Assembly (NCBI RefSeq): GCF_002001125.1
Contig: NZ_MUNV01000012.1
Location: forward strand, 1 to 64,000
Length of the DNA: 64,000 bases
Reading direction: 5' to 3'
Origin: Rhodanobacter sp. B04
Lineage (GTDB): Bacteria; Pseudomonadota; Gammaproteobacteria; Xanthomonadales; Rhodanobacteraceae
Shown piece after piece: positions 49,998-60,187 of this stretch. Below the pieces are notes generated by a model. That model was not told the origin of the DNA. It searched no databases and worked only from the letters and a program-made list of their open reading frames with translations. How positions within the stretch are numbered: the stretch's first letter is position 1; the number at the start of each line of letters is the position of its first letter. The translations under genes and the position numbers were made by a program.

Positions 49998-51896
49998 ATG
50001 TCGTTGAATTCCACTGGCCACTCTCGCCCCTGGCGCGCGCTGGCGACCCGCAGCGCGCTGCTGCTGTTGCTGGCGCTGGCATTCGTGCTGCTGACCGGCC
50101 TGCTGGATGGCGGCATCGGCGTGGCCCCGTCGCAGATACTCGATCAACCACGTTTCCCGCTGGCCAATGCGTGGCCCGGCCTGCTGCTGGCCGGCGTCCT
50201 GCTGATGATCAGTCGTCGCGCACTGCTGTCGTTCGGGCTGGCGTTCCTGCTGCAAGGCCTGGTGTATGCCGTCAACCTGCTGAAGGTGGCGAACCTGGGC
50301 ACCCCGCTGTTGCCGGATGATTTCCGCATGGTGGGCCAGTTGCGCAAAGGTGGCGCACACCTGCTATTCGGCTACCTGCCGCACAGCCCGTGGCCATACC
50401 TCGGCCTGCTGGCCGGGCTGGCCCTGATCGTCGCGATGTGGCGCCATGAGCCACCGCTGTTCCCGCCACGCACCCGCGGCAAGCGATTGCTGGCCGGCAG
50501 CGTGCTGGCGGCGACGCTGGCCAGCTTGCTGGTCGGCCAGTCCGCCTGGGCGAATATCTACAACGGCAAAGTACTCTGGCTGGAGCCGTGGTCGGCCTCG
50601 TCCACCAGCGAGCATTCCGGCCTGATCAGCTCACTGGTGATGTTTCACCTGCAATATGGCCAGGGCAGGCGCAAGCTCGACGGCGCCGCTGCGACGCGAT
50701 TGATCGGCCAGTCCGCCGCCGCACTGCAGCAGTCGATGCACACCCCCGGCACGGGCGAGGCGCTGCCCGACATCGTGGTGATACAGAGCGAATCGTTCTT
50801 CGACCCCACCATCATGCGCGGCTACGAGCAGAGCAACTTCGCGCCCAACCTGCGCCGGCTGGCCGCGCACGGCATCAGCGGCGCCCTGCATGTGCCGACC
50901 TTCGGCGGCGGCACCATCCGCACCGAGTTCGAGGTGCTCACCGGACTGTCGCTGCGCTACTTCGAAAACCTGCAATTCCCCTACCTGCAGATGAGCCACA
51001 AGGCCGTGCCGAGCCTGGTGCGTGCGCTGAACGCACATGGCTACGAAACCACCGCGCTGCATGGCAACGACCCCGCCTTCTGGAACCGTACCACGGCGTT
51101 CAAGTCGCTGGGCTTCAGCCGCTTCGTGTCGCAAGCATCCTTCCCCACCCATGCGCCGACGGACGGCAAGTACATGGCCGACAGCGCGATGACCGACCAG
51201 ATCATGCGCCAGCTGAAGGACAGCGGGCCGCCGCAATTCATCTTCGCGATCAGCATCGAGGCGCATGGCCCCTACGATGTCGAACCGGCCAACCGTGCCG
51301 AGCGCGATGCCATCCCGGTGCCGGACGGCATCGCCGGCACGGACAAGCAGGAGCTGCAGACCTATCTCTACCACCTGCAACACGCCGACGCCGAACTCGG
51401 CCGGCTGGTGACATGGCTGGCGCAGCGCCAGCGGCCGAGCCTGGTGCTGTTCTATGGCGATCACCTGCCGGCGCTCAGCAGCAGCTACGAGGTCACCGGT
51501 TTCGTCGACGACAAGGACATGCTGAGCCAGGCAGGCACGTGGCTGCTGGTCGACCCGCACTATCAGGGCCAGCCGCTGCATGAGGATACGGCCGCATGGC
51601 TGCTTCCCGGCAGATTGCTCGCACAGGCCGGCATCCATGATGATGCCTACTTCGCACTGACTGGCCTGGTCGGCCCGCAGCTCGCCGCACTGACCGAAGC
51701 ACCCGGAGCCACGCCACCGGACGAAGACAGCGAGCAACGGAAACTCGACGATGCCATGGCCAGCGTCAACCAGCTGCGCATGAGCGGCAAACTCGACAAG
51801 CTGCTGCCGAAGGCCGAAACACCCTCTGCCGGCGGCATTGCCCACATCGACAACCCGCCATCCGGACAACCGCTTCCTGCCGCGCTGCCGCCCTGA
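49998..51896 (+). CDS. LTA-synthase-like membrane sulfatase/phosphotransferase
   Basis: A 632-residue protein: five N-terminal helices (about 18-190), then a periplasmic alkaline-phosphatase-fold domain. The nucleophile is probably T306 in FGGGTIRTEFEVLTG, with the metal-binding E265 region (VVIQSESFFDP) and the later YGDHLPAL supplying further ligands. Gram-negative relatives include OpgB-like phosphoglycerol transferases and sulfatases that modify periplasmic glucans or LPS. The start at 49998 has a GCAGGA site. The last ~70 residues are a charged, proline-rich tail of unknown use. Confidence 0.87.
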   Translation: MSLNSTGHSRPWRALATRSALLLLLALAFVLLTGLLDGGIGVAPSQILDQPRFPLANAWPGLLLAGVLLMISRRALLSFGLAFLLQGLVYAVNLLKVANLGTPLLPDDFRMVGQLRKGGAHLLFGYLPHSPWPYLGLLAGLALIVAMWRHEPPLFPPRTRGKRLLAGSVLAATLASLLVGQSAWANIYNGKVLWLEPWSASSTSEHSGLISSLVMFHLQYGQGRRKLDGAAATRLIGQSAAALQQSMHTPGTGEALPDIVVIQSESFFDPTIMRGYEQSNFAPNLRRLAAHGISGALHVPTFGGGTIRTEFEVLTGLSLRYFENLQFPYLQMSHKAVPSLVRALNAHGYETTALHGNDPAFWNRTTAFKSLGFSRFVSQASFPTHAPTDGKYMADSAMTDQIMRQLKDSGPPQFIFAISIEAHGPYDVEPANRAERDAIPVPDGIAGTDKQELQTYLYHLQHADAELGRLVTWLAQRQRPSLVLFYGDHLPALSSSYEVTGFVDDKDMLSQAGTWLLVDPHYQGQPLHEDTAAWLLPGRLLAQAGIHDDAYFALTGLVGPQLAALTEAPGATPPDEDSEQRKLDDAMASVNQLRMSGKLDKLLPKAETPSAGGIAHIDNPPSGQPLPAALPP

Positions 51897-52069
51897 TCAA
51901 GACTTTTAACGATCGAACGATGCGATGCTGCCGGGCTGTCTGTCGACTGAATCGCAGATCGCCTTGTTCAGACATCTTGGGGCGGGCAAGGCCTAGCATG
52001 CGCCACATGCCATGAGGCAACCTCGCACTGTGCACTTCACGGCAAACACTTATCCTGGAGATTCATCCG

Positions 52070-52459
52070 ATGCGCACAACCATGCTAGCTGCCTTCGTTG
52101 TCGGCGCCTGCGTACTCGCCGCCCCCGCATTCGCCCAAGTGAATCTGGGCAGTAGCGGCAGAATTGCGACCAGCGCAAAAGCCGGCACGCCCCCTTCCAG
52201 CACGACACGCACGCTCAGCCAGATCCTCTCCCAGGCACGCGGCGGCAGCACGACGACGAGCGCGCAAACCCTCGGCACCCATTCGGCAACCGTCGACCGC
52301 GGCGCCACCGTGGATGCGGGCGCCACGATAGATGCCGGCGCGACGGTGGATGCCGGTGCCACCGTGGATGCCGGTGCCACCATGGATAGCGCCGCGACCA
52401 TGAACAGCAATGCGACGGTCAGCCCGGCCAGCGCTCCGGCCAATACCAGTGGCCATTGA
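52070..52459 (+). CDS. Secreted hexapeptide-repeat protein (hypothetical)
   Basis: A 129-residue protein that I do not recognise. A signal peptide (MRTTMLAAFVVGACVLAAPAFA) is followed by a serine/threonine-rich segment and then eight consecutive six-residue units from about 75 to 122: VDRGAT, VDAGAT, IDAGAT, VDAGAT, VDAGAT, MDSAAT, MNSNAT and VSPASA. The unit fits the left-handed beta-helix hexad rule [LIV]-[GAED]-x2-[STAV]-x. The DNA has matching 18-base repeats from 52286. A GGAG site lies before the ATG. Export and repeat structure suggest a small cell-surface or periplasmic beta-structure; function unknown. Confidence 0.75.
   Translation: MRTTMLAAFVVGACVLAAPAFAQVNLGSSGRIATSAKAGTPPSSTTRTLSQILSQARGGSTTTSAQTLGTHSATVDRGATVDAGATIDAGATVDAGATVDAGATMDSAATMNSNATVSPASAPANTSGH
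52286..52429 (+). repeat. 18-base tandem repeats inside the hexapeptide-repeat gene
   Basis: Eight in-frame 18-base units of the type GCCACCGTGGATGCCGGT run from 52286 to 52429, each coding for one hexapeptide. The two copies at 52304 and 52358 differ at only one or two bases; the outer copies are more diverged. Such repeats can change in number by slippage, so length may vary between strains. Confidence 0.85.
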
Positions 52460-52515
52460 GCGGCACTGACGACTCCTGCGCACAACAACACGACACGGTC
52501 CGGCTGCCGCAGAAA

Positions 52516-52543
52516 AGAAAACCCCGCCAAGGCGGGGTTTTCT
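52516..52543. terminator. Two-way terminator between the hexapeptide gene and groEL
   Basis: AGAAAACCCCGC (52516-52527) pairs with GCGGGGTTTTCT (52532-52543) around a CAAG loop, bordered by A- and T-rich runs. It lies between two convergent genes. Confidence 0.92.
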
Positions 52544-52566
52544 CTTTACTGCATTGTACGGTGGAC

Positions 52567-54231
<1,665 letters not shown>

Positions 54232-54341
54232 TCAAAAAATTGAATAAGAATGGGGTTTGCTTTTAAAGCAGAAGGATCAGAAGCCGTATGAGGATCAGCG
54301 TGCTGCGGGTACGCGCTCTTGCGAATCCCCAAACCCGACTA

Positions 54342-54635
54342 TCAGCCTTCGATCACGGCCACGATGTCGTCTTCCTTCAGGAAGACCAGATCTTCGCCGT
54401 CGATCTTGATTTCCTGGCCGGCGTACTTGCCGAACAGCACGGTGTCGCCAGCCTTCAGCGACATCGGGCGCACCTTGCCGTCGGCCATGATCAGGCCGGT
54501 GCCGGCGGCGACGACCTTGCCGCGGGTGGGCTTTTCGGTGGCGCTGTCGGGGATGACGATGCCGCCGGCGGAGACGCGCTCCTCTTCCAGGCGCTTGACG
54601 ATGACTCGGTCGTGCAACGGACGCAGTGTGCTCAT
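54342..54635 (-). CDS. groS: Co-chaperonin GroES
   Basis: The 97-residue lid of the GroEL chamber. Recognised segments are [16 protein letters not shown] at the N terminus, the mobile loop [24 protein letters not shown], and [22 protein letters not shown]. The start at 54635 has a GGAG site. The gene is transcribed with groEL from a promoter with a CIRCE element. Confidence 0.98.
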   Translation of the reverse strand: MSTLRPLHDRVIVKRLEEERVSAGGIVIPDSATEKPTRGKVVAAGTGLIMADGKVRPMSLKAGDTVLFGKYAGQEIKIDGEDLVFLKEDDIVAVIEG

Positions 54636-54697
54636 GGACAACTCCAGCTGACTATTGAGGTGGGACAAGGCTTTGAAGACCCGGATCGGCAGTCTTG

Positions 54698-54724
54698 TTA
54701 GCACTCGGGGTTAATGAGTGCCAA
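54698..54724. promoter_or_regulatory. CIRCE operator of groES-groEL
   Basis: TTAGCACTC (54698-54706), nine bases, then GAGTGCCAA (54716-54724): the 9-9-9 inverted repeat bound by the heat-shock repressor HrcA, with one mismatch from TTAGCACTC-N9-GAGTGCTAA. It lies just downstream of the groES -10 box, so HrcA would block initiation. Confidence 0.95.
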
Positions 54725-54751
54725 TTTTACGGGTATGCCACGCCGCTGCAA
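54724..54751 (-). promoter_or_regulatory. groES promoter
   Basis: On the minus strand TTGCAG (plus 54746-54751) and TAAAAT (54724-54729) are spaced by 16 bases and sit directly before the CIRCE element, a housekeeping-sigma-type promoter for groES-groEL. Confidence 0.75.
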
Positions 54752-54869
54752 GAACATTTGAACCGGGGATGCACAGCTAATTGGGTGGGCAGGGACGGGT
54801 TTCAAGGGCCGTCGGCTCCATGCCTCCACAAATTTGGAGGAGCGCACGAACGCACGCTAGGCTGAAGGC

Positions 54870-55193
54870 ATGCACGACACCGTCCTGCTTTGTTACTGCA
54901 GCTGCCCTGATGCAGCCAGCGCCCAGGTGCTCGCCGAAACGCTGGTGGGTGAACGGCTGGCCGCCTGCGTCAATCGTGTGCCCGGCATCCGCTCTACCTA
55001 TCGCTGGCAAGGCGGCGTGGCCACCGACGACGAGGAACTGCTGCTGATCAAGACTACCGCCGGACGCTTCGAGGCGCTGAAAGGCCGCCTGCTGCAACTG
55101 CACCCCTACGAACTGCCGGAGCTGATCGCCGTACCGGTGGAGTTCGGTCACACCGCTTATCTGGACTGGGTGCGGCAGACCGTCGGCGGCTGA
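54870..55193 (+). CDS. cutA: Divalent-cation tolerance protein CutA
   Basis: A 107-residue trimeric PII-like protein. Family motifs are the N-terminal VLLCYCSCPDAASAQVLAETLVGERLAACVN, then STYRWQGGV and the C-terminal ELIAVPVEFGHTAYLDWV. CutA has been linked to copper tolerance in E. coli, but its biochemical role is unsettled. It diverges from groES and precedes an EamA transporter and dsbD, a common arrangement near groESL; copper effects on disulfide formation offer a possible link with DsbD. Confidence 0.95.
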   Translation: MHDTVLLCYCSCPDAASAQVLAETLVGERLAACVNRVPGIRSTYRWQGGVATDDEELLLIKTTAGRFEALKGRLLQLHPYELPELIAVPVEFGHTAYLDWVRQTVGG

Positions 55194-55309
55194 TGCGGCG
55201 TCTGTCCCGCACACCCCATGCCTCAAGCATGCGTCCGGGCAAGACTGCTGACAGATCCTGTCAGTGCGCGGAATTAGCCTGTGTGCTCCGCCACATTCCG
55301 ACCGATGCC

Positions 55310-56221
55310 ATGAAAAAGTCCGACGCCGCCGCCCTGTTGCTGCTTGGCGCCTTGTGGGGCGCCTCGTTCCTGTTCATGCGCATGGGTGCCAACCAGTTCG
55401 GTGGCATGGCGCTGGCCGGCATGCGCGCGATCGGCGCGGCCATCTGCTCCATCCCGTTGCTGAACTCACGTGAGCGCCTGGCCGAGCTGCGCACGCACTG
55501 GCGCTCGGTGCTCATCGTCGGCATCGCCAATTCGGCGCTGCCGTTCATCCTGTTCTCCTACGCCGCGCAAAGCCTGCCGGCCGGCCTCTCGGCCATCTTC
55601 GACGCGATCGCGCCGTTGCTGGTGGCGGCCTCCGGCTGGCTATGGCTGGGCGAAAGGCTCGACCTTTCACGCGCAAGCGGCCTGCTGATCGGTTTGGTCG
55701 GCGTGGTGTGGCTGATCGGCGGCAGCCTGGGTTTCGGTCATGGCGGCAGCTCGGTCGGCTGGGCGATGGCCGCCTGTGTCGGCGCCAATCTCTGCTACAC
55801 CGTCGGCGCCCATTACAGCCATCGCCGCCTGCAGGTGGTGACGCCGATGACCGTGGCGATCGGCAGCCAGTTCGCCGCCGCGCTCCTGCTGCTGCCCTTC
55901 ACCGTCTGGCTATGGCCGGCGAAAGCGCCGACGGTGCAGGCATGGTTCGCCATGTTCGGCCTCGCTGCAGCCTGCACTTCGCTAGCCTACGTGCTGTTTT
56001 ACCGACTGATGGCGCGCATCGGCTCGACCCGCTCGATGGCGGTGCTGTACCTGATTCCGGTATTCGGCGTGCTGTGGGGCGCGCTGTTCCTCGGCGAGAC
56101 GGTCACCGTCGCCATGGCCGGCGGCTGCGTGGTGATCCTGCTCGGCGTGGCGCTGACCACCGGCATGCTGCATTTCGGGGCGGGCACCATCGCCCCGCTC
56201 GATCAGGCCGAAAAGGCATAA
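55310..56221 (+). CDS. EamA/DMT-family transporter
   Basis: A 303-residue membrane protein of about ten helices in two EamA repeats. Repeat one starts LLLLGALWGASFLFMRMGANQFGGMALAGMRAIGAA, and repeat two has the VLYLIPVFGVLWGALFLGETVTVAMAGGCVVILLG signature. Members export amino acids, drugs or metabolites. ATG 55310 (MKKSDAAAL) is chosen over an in-frame start at 55193 because the extra N terminus is not protein-like. It lies between cutA and dsbD on the same strand. Substrate unknown. Confidence 0.9.
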   Translation: MKKSDAAALLLLGALWGASFLFMRMGANQFGGMALAGMRAIGAAICSIPLLNSRERLAELRTHWRSVLIVGIANSALPFILFSYAAQSLPAGLSAIFDAIAPLLVAASGWLWLGERLDLSRASGLLIGLVGVVWLIGGSLGFGHGGSSVGWAMAACVGANLCYTVGAHYSHRRLQVVTPMTVAIGSQFAAALLLLPFTVWLWPAKAPTVQAWFAMFGLAAACTSLAYVLFYRLMARIGSTRSMAVLYLIPVFGVLWGALFLGETVTVAMAGGCVVILLGVALTTGMLHFGAGTIAPLDQAEKA

Positions 56222-56303
56222 GGCCGCATATCAGGGCACCGATCGAAAGCTGGGCCATAATCCGCGTTCACGTCGAAACACGATCCAGAACTGCGGAGTT
56301 GCA

Positions 56304-58499
56304 ATGCGCTCGATTTTCCACGGCCACCGGGCCGCGCTGTTGTCGATCCTGCTCGTCCTGCTGGCGGGCACGCAGACCGCTCTGGCGCAGGACACCGCCG
56401 ACCTGTTGCCGGTCACCGAGGCGTACAAGCTGGCTGCTGATGCCGCCACGCCAGGCGTGCTGAAGCTGCACTGGGCGATCGCGCCGGACTATTACCTCTA
56501 TCGCGGCCGCATGAAATTCAAGGCCGGCGTCGGCGTGACGCTGGGCGAGCCTCAGCTGCCGGATGGCGAGAAGCACCACGACGAATACCTGGGCGATGTC
56601 GAGACGTACCACCACGGCATCGACGCCATATTGCCGTACGCCGTCGCTGCCGGCACCACGCGGCTGAAACTGAGCGTGCAGTATCAGGGCTGCCACGAGG
56701 TCGATCCGAAGATCTGCTACCCGCCGCATACCGAACAGCTGGATCTGCCGCTGCCGGCGCCCCTCGGCAGCACCAACCCATCTGCCGGCAACAATCCACT
56801 CGACGCCGCGCTCGCGCGACTAGGCAGCCGCGCACGCGGCGCACCCGCCGGCATGGACAGCGCACCGTTGCCAGCCGAACAGGCGTTCCGCCTCGAAGCG
56901 CTGGCGCATGACCCGCATCAGTTGTTGCTGCGCTGGACAATGCCGAAAGGCTACTACCTGTATCGCGACCAGACCGCGCTGAAACTCAAGGATGCCGCCA
57001 GCCTCAGCCTGAAACCGGCGTGGCCGGCCGGCACCGCACATCACGACACGCATTACGGCGATGTCACTGTGTACTTCGACCAGGTCGAACTGCCGGTAAC
57101 GGTCGAGGGTGATCTCGGTGATCGCCGGCAACTGACGCTGGAGGCCAGCTTCCAGGGCTGCCAGGACGGCGGCCTGTGCTATCCGCTGATGACGCGTGCG
57201 CTAAGCATCGACCTCGGCAGCGGGGTTGCAGCCACAAGCCAGACCACGGCAGCGGCAGCGCCGCCAGCCGATCTCGGCGAGGCTCCGTTGCAGGTCGGCC
57301 TGATCGCCGCGCTGCTGCTCGCGCTCGGCGGCGGCCTGGTGCTGAACCTGATGCCGTGCGTGCTGCCGGTGCTGTCGATCAAGGCGGTCAGCGTGCTGGA
57401 AAGCGGCGAGAACCGTGCGACAGCGCGCCGCCATGCCTTGTTCTATACCGCCGGCGTAGTGTGCAGTTTCGCCGCGCTGGGGCTGGGCATCCTGGCCTTG
57501 CGCTCGGCCGGCCACGCGCTGGGCTGGGGCACGCAGCTGCAACAGCCTCTCGTAGTTGGCGCACTGGCGCTGGTGATGCTGGCGGTCGGGCTGTCGATGT
57601 CCGGCGTGGTGCAGTTCGGCGCCACGCTGGGCAATACCGGTGCCTCGCTTGCCACGCGCTCCGGGCCGAGCGGCGACTTCTTCACCGGCGTGCTGGCGGT
57701 GGTGGTGGCCAGCCCTTGCACCGCGCCGTACATGGGCAGCGCGCTGGCATATGCGTTTGCCGCACCGATGCTGTCCGCCCTGCTGGTGTTCCTGGCGCTG
57801 GGCATCGGATTGGCGTTGCCATTCCTGCTGATCGGTTTCGTGCCCGCACTGGCACGTCTGCTGCCGCGGCCGGGACGCTGGATGGAAACCCTGAAGCAGG
57901 TGCTGGCGTTCCCGATGTACCTGACCGCGGCGTGGCTGGTCTGGGTACTGGCCAACCAGCGCGGCGCCGACGCGGTGGGCCTGGTGCTGGTGGCGATGGT
58001 GTTGCTGGCGATGACGTTGTGGTGGTTCGAGCGCAACCGCTCGGGCGGCGCGGTCAGTCGGTCGCTGGTCGCACTCCTCGCGCTGGCCACCCTGGTTCCG
58101 ATGTATCTGCTCGCCCACGTGCCAGCGCCGTCCAGGGTTGCCGCGAGCGAGGACGGCGTTGTCGCGTACAGCCCGGACAAACTGGCCGAACTGCGCGCCG
58201 CCGGCACGCCGGTGTTCGTCGACATGACCGCCGACTGGTGCGTCACCTGCAAGGCGAACGAGCATACCGTGCTGGATACCGAGGCGTTCCGCGACCTGCT
58301 CAAGCGCACCGGCGCGGTCTACATGAAAGGCGACTGGACCGACGTCAACCCGACCATCGGCGCCTTCCTGCAGCAGTACCACTCGCCCGGTGTGCCGCTC
58401 TACGTGGTGTTTCCAAAACATGGCGGCCCGGGCAAGCAGCTGTCGACCGTGCTGACTTCCTCGATGGTCGAACAGGCGCTGACCGAGGCGGCCCGCTGA
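56304..58499 (+). CDS. dsbD: Thiol:disulfide interchange protein DsbD (doubled N-terminal domain)
   Basis: Carries reducing power from cytoplasmic thioredoxin across the membrane to periplasmic thiol proteins. The 731-residue protein has a signal peptide, then two DsbD-alpha-like domains: one with C130/C138 (YQGCHEVDPKICYPP) and one with C286/C292 (FQGCQDGGLCYPL). The membrane domain follows, with C352 (LNLMPCVLP) and a second cysteine in VASPCTAPYMG, then a C-terminal thioredoxin domain with C646-V-T-C649. E. coli DsbD has a single alpha domain and about 565 residues. The stop overlaps the next gene's start. Confidence 0.95.
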   Translation: MRSIFHGHRAALLSILLVLLAGTQTALAQDTADLLPVTEAYKLAADAATPGVLKLHWAIAPDYYLYRGRMKFKAGVGVTLGEPQLPDGEKHHDEYLGDVETYHHGIDAILPYAVAAGTTRLKLSVQYQGCHEVDPKICYPPHTEQLDLPLPAPLGSTNPSAGNNPLDAALARLGSRARGAPAGMDSAPLPAEQAFRLEALAHDPHQLLLRWTMPKGYYLYRDQTALKLKDAASLSLKPAWPAGTAHHDTHYGDVTVYFDQVELPVTVEGDLGDRRQLTLEASFQGCQDGGLCYPLMTRALSIDLGSGVAATSQTTAAAAPPADLGEAPLQVGLIAALLLALGGGLVLNLMPCVLPVLSIKAVSVLESGENRATARRHALFYTAGVVCSFAALGLGILALRSAGHALGWGTQLQQPLVVGALALVMLAVGLSMSGVVQFGATLGNTGASLATRSGPSGDFFTGVLAVVVASPCTAPYMGSALAYAFAAPMLSALLVFLALGIGLALPFLLIGFVPALARLLPRPGRWMETLKQVLAFPMYLTAAWLVWVLANQRGADAVGLVLVAMVLLAMTLWWFERNRSGGAVSRSLVALLALATLVPMYLLAHVPAPSRVAASEDGVVAYSPDKLAELRAAGTPVFVDMTADWCVTCKANEHTVLDTEAFRDLLKRTGAVYMKGDWTDVNPTIGAFLQQYHSPGVPLYVVFPKHGGPGKQLSTVLTSSMVEQALTEAAR

Positions 58500-59038
58500 T
58501 GCTCGATCGCAGCAACAGGCTGATCCTCGGCCTGGCCGTGCTGGCTGCCGCCCTTGGCGGATATGCAGAGCATCGCCACCGGCAGCCTGTGTCCACGGAT
58601 TCCAAGCTGATCGGCCAGCCGGCACCTGCGATGATCCTGGCCGATCTCGACGGCAAGCCACACCCGCTGAGCGACTATCGCGGCCACCGCGTGCTGCTCA
58701 ATTTCTGGGCCAGCTGGTGCGGCCCATGCCTGGACGAGATGCCGGCACTGAACCGGGCACAAGCCAAGTTCGGCGAACAGGGAGCGATCGTGCTCGGAAT
58801 TGCGATGGATGAACCGGCCCGGATCCGCGCCTTTCTGGCCACACATCCGGTGAATTACCCGATTTTACTGGGTCAGCTCGACTCTCCCAGCACCACGGTG
58901 GAATTTGGCGATGCGCATGAAGTACTGCCATATAGCGTCCTGATCGATGCAAATGGCAGCATCCTGGCCACGCAAGCGGGGGCCTTGCCTGCACCGGAGC
59001 TGGAACAGTGGCTGGCACCTGCGCCAGTCAGGCGCTGA
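58499..59038 (+). CDS. TlpA-like periplasmic thioredoxin
   Basis: A 179-residue membrane-anchored thiol-disulfide oxidoreductase. One N-terminal helix ([17 protein letters not shown]) anchors a TlpA/ResA-like domain with the active site C74-G-P-C77 ([17 protein letters not shown]). The start codon overlaps the dsbD stop (TGATG), so the two are translationally coupled, and DsbD is the likely electron donor. Probable tasks are cytochrome c maturation or repair of oxidised periplasmic proteins. Confidence 0.93.
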   Translation: MLDRSNRLILGLAVLAAALGGYAEHRHRQPVSTDSKLIGQPAPAMILADLDGKPHPLSDYRGHRVLLNFWASWCGPCLDEMPALNRAQAKFGEQGAIVLGIAMDEPARIRAFLATHPVNYPILLGQLDSPSTTVEFGDAHEVLPYSVLIDANGSILATQAGALPAPELEQWLAPAPVRR

Positions 59039-59181
59039 ATCATCGCCGACATACGCTGCCGCACGGAAACACCGGACTTCTCCGCCAAACATCGTCGATC
59101 TGCCGCGAACTGGACATCATCCACGACTGCGCGCACACTGCGCCGGGTTCCGGAGCCGCCGGACGCAAGCTGGACGATGTC

Positions 59182-59640
59182 GTGGCAAAAATCCTGGTCC
59201 TGCATGGACCGAACCTCAACCTGCTGGGTGTACGCGAGCCGGAGATCTATGGCCGCGACACGCTGACCGATATCAACCAGCGGCTGGCCGAACGCGCGCA
59301 GGCCGCCGGGCATGAGCTGGCCTGGTGCCAGTCCAACGCCGAACATGAGCTGATCGGTCGCATCCATCAGGGTCGCGACGACCGGACCGCGATGATCCTG
59401 ATCAATGCCGGCGCGTTTACCCATACCAGCATTGCCCTGCGCGATGCGCTGGCGTCGGTGGCGATCCCGTTCATCGAGGTACACCTGTCCAACGTGTTCG
59501 CACGCGAGCCGTTCCGCCATCACTCCTATCTGGCGGATCTCGCCGTCGGCGTGATCTGCGGCTTCGGCAGCGACAGCTATCAACTGGCCCTGGAAGCGGC
59601 AATCCAGCGCTTGCGCACGCCAGCGCCCGCCGCGGCATAG
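59182..59640 (+). CDS. aroQ: 3-dehydroquinate dehydratase (type II)
   Basis: Third enzyme of the shikimate pathway, removing water from 3-dehydroquinate. The 152-residue type II enzyme has [21 protein letters not shown] with catalytic Y23, [10 protein letters not shown], and [20 protein letters not shown], which holds the catalytic histidine. The GTG at 59182 gives the usual N terminus ([10 protein letters not shown]); no nearby ATG is in frame. accB and accC follow, the standard gammaproteobacterial order. The TlpA-like gene ends 143 bases upstream. Confidence 0.94.
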   Translation: MAKILVLHGPNLNLLGVREPEIYGRDTLTDINQRLAERAQAAGHELAWCQSNAEHELIGRIHQGRDDRTAMILINAGAFTHTSIALRDALASVAIPFIEVHLSNVFAREPFRHHSYLADLAVGVICGFGSDSYQLALEAAIQRLRTPAPAAA

Positions 59641-59715
59641 AGCGAAACCCGGCCCGCACGGCCAACCCCTACCCTTCCGGCCACCTGCGGTGGCATGACT
59701 GAAAAGGCTGATCCG

Positions 59716-60177
59716 ATGGATTTGCGCAAAATCAAGAAACTCATCGACCTGCTCGAGGAATCCAACCTCGCCGAACTGGAGATCAAGGAGGGCGAAGAAG
59801 TCGTCCGCCTGTCGCGGGTACCCAAGAACACCGCGCCGGCCGTTGCACCGGCGGCCGTGGCCGCCGCGCCCGCTCCGATCGCGGTGGCTTCGGCACCTGT
59901 CGCCGCCGCTGTTGAAGCACCGGCGGCGGCCGCGCTGCCAGCCGGCCACGTCGTCAAGGCGCCGATGGTCGGCACGTTCTACGCGTCCGCCACGCCCGGC
60001 ACCCCGGCCTTCGTCAAGGTCGGCCAGCAGGTCAAGGCCGGCGAAACGCTGGGCATCATCGAGGCGATGAAGATGTTCAACCAGATCGAGGCCGACGTGG
60101 CCGGCACCGTGCAGGCGATCCTGGTCGAGAACGGCCAGCCGGTGGAATTCGACGAACCCATGTTCGTGATTGCCTGA
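59716..60177 (+). CDS. accB: Biotin carboxyl carrier protein of acetyl-CoA carboxylase
   Basis: The 153-residue carrier of the carboxyl group in the first step of fatty-acid synthesis. The N terminus [28 protein letters not shown] is followed by an alanine/proline-rich linker (about 40-78) and a biotinyl domain, whose biotin-bearing lysine is K119 in EAMKM. The 'thumb' [14 protein letters not shown] is present. The ATG at 59716 is chosen over an in-frame start at 59695. accC begins 10 bases downstream. Confidence 0.97.
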   Translation: MDLRKIKKLIDLLEESNLAELEIKEGEEVVRLSRVPKNTAPAVAPAAVAAAPAPIAVASAPVAAAVEAPAAAALPAGHVVKAPMVGTFYASATPGTPAFVKVGQQVKAGETLGIIEAMKMFNQIEADVAGTVQAILVENGQPVEFDEPMFVIA

Positions 60178-60187
60178 GGCCGCCCGG

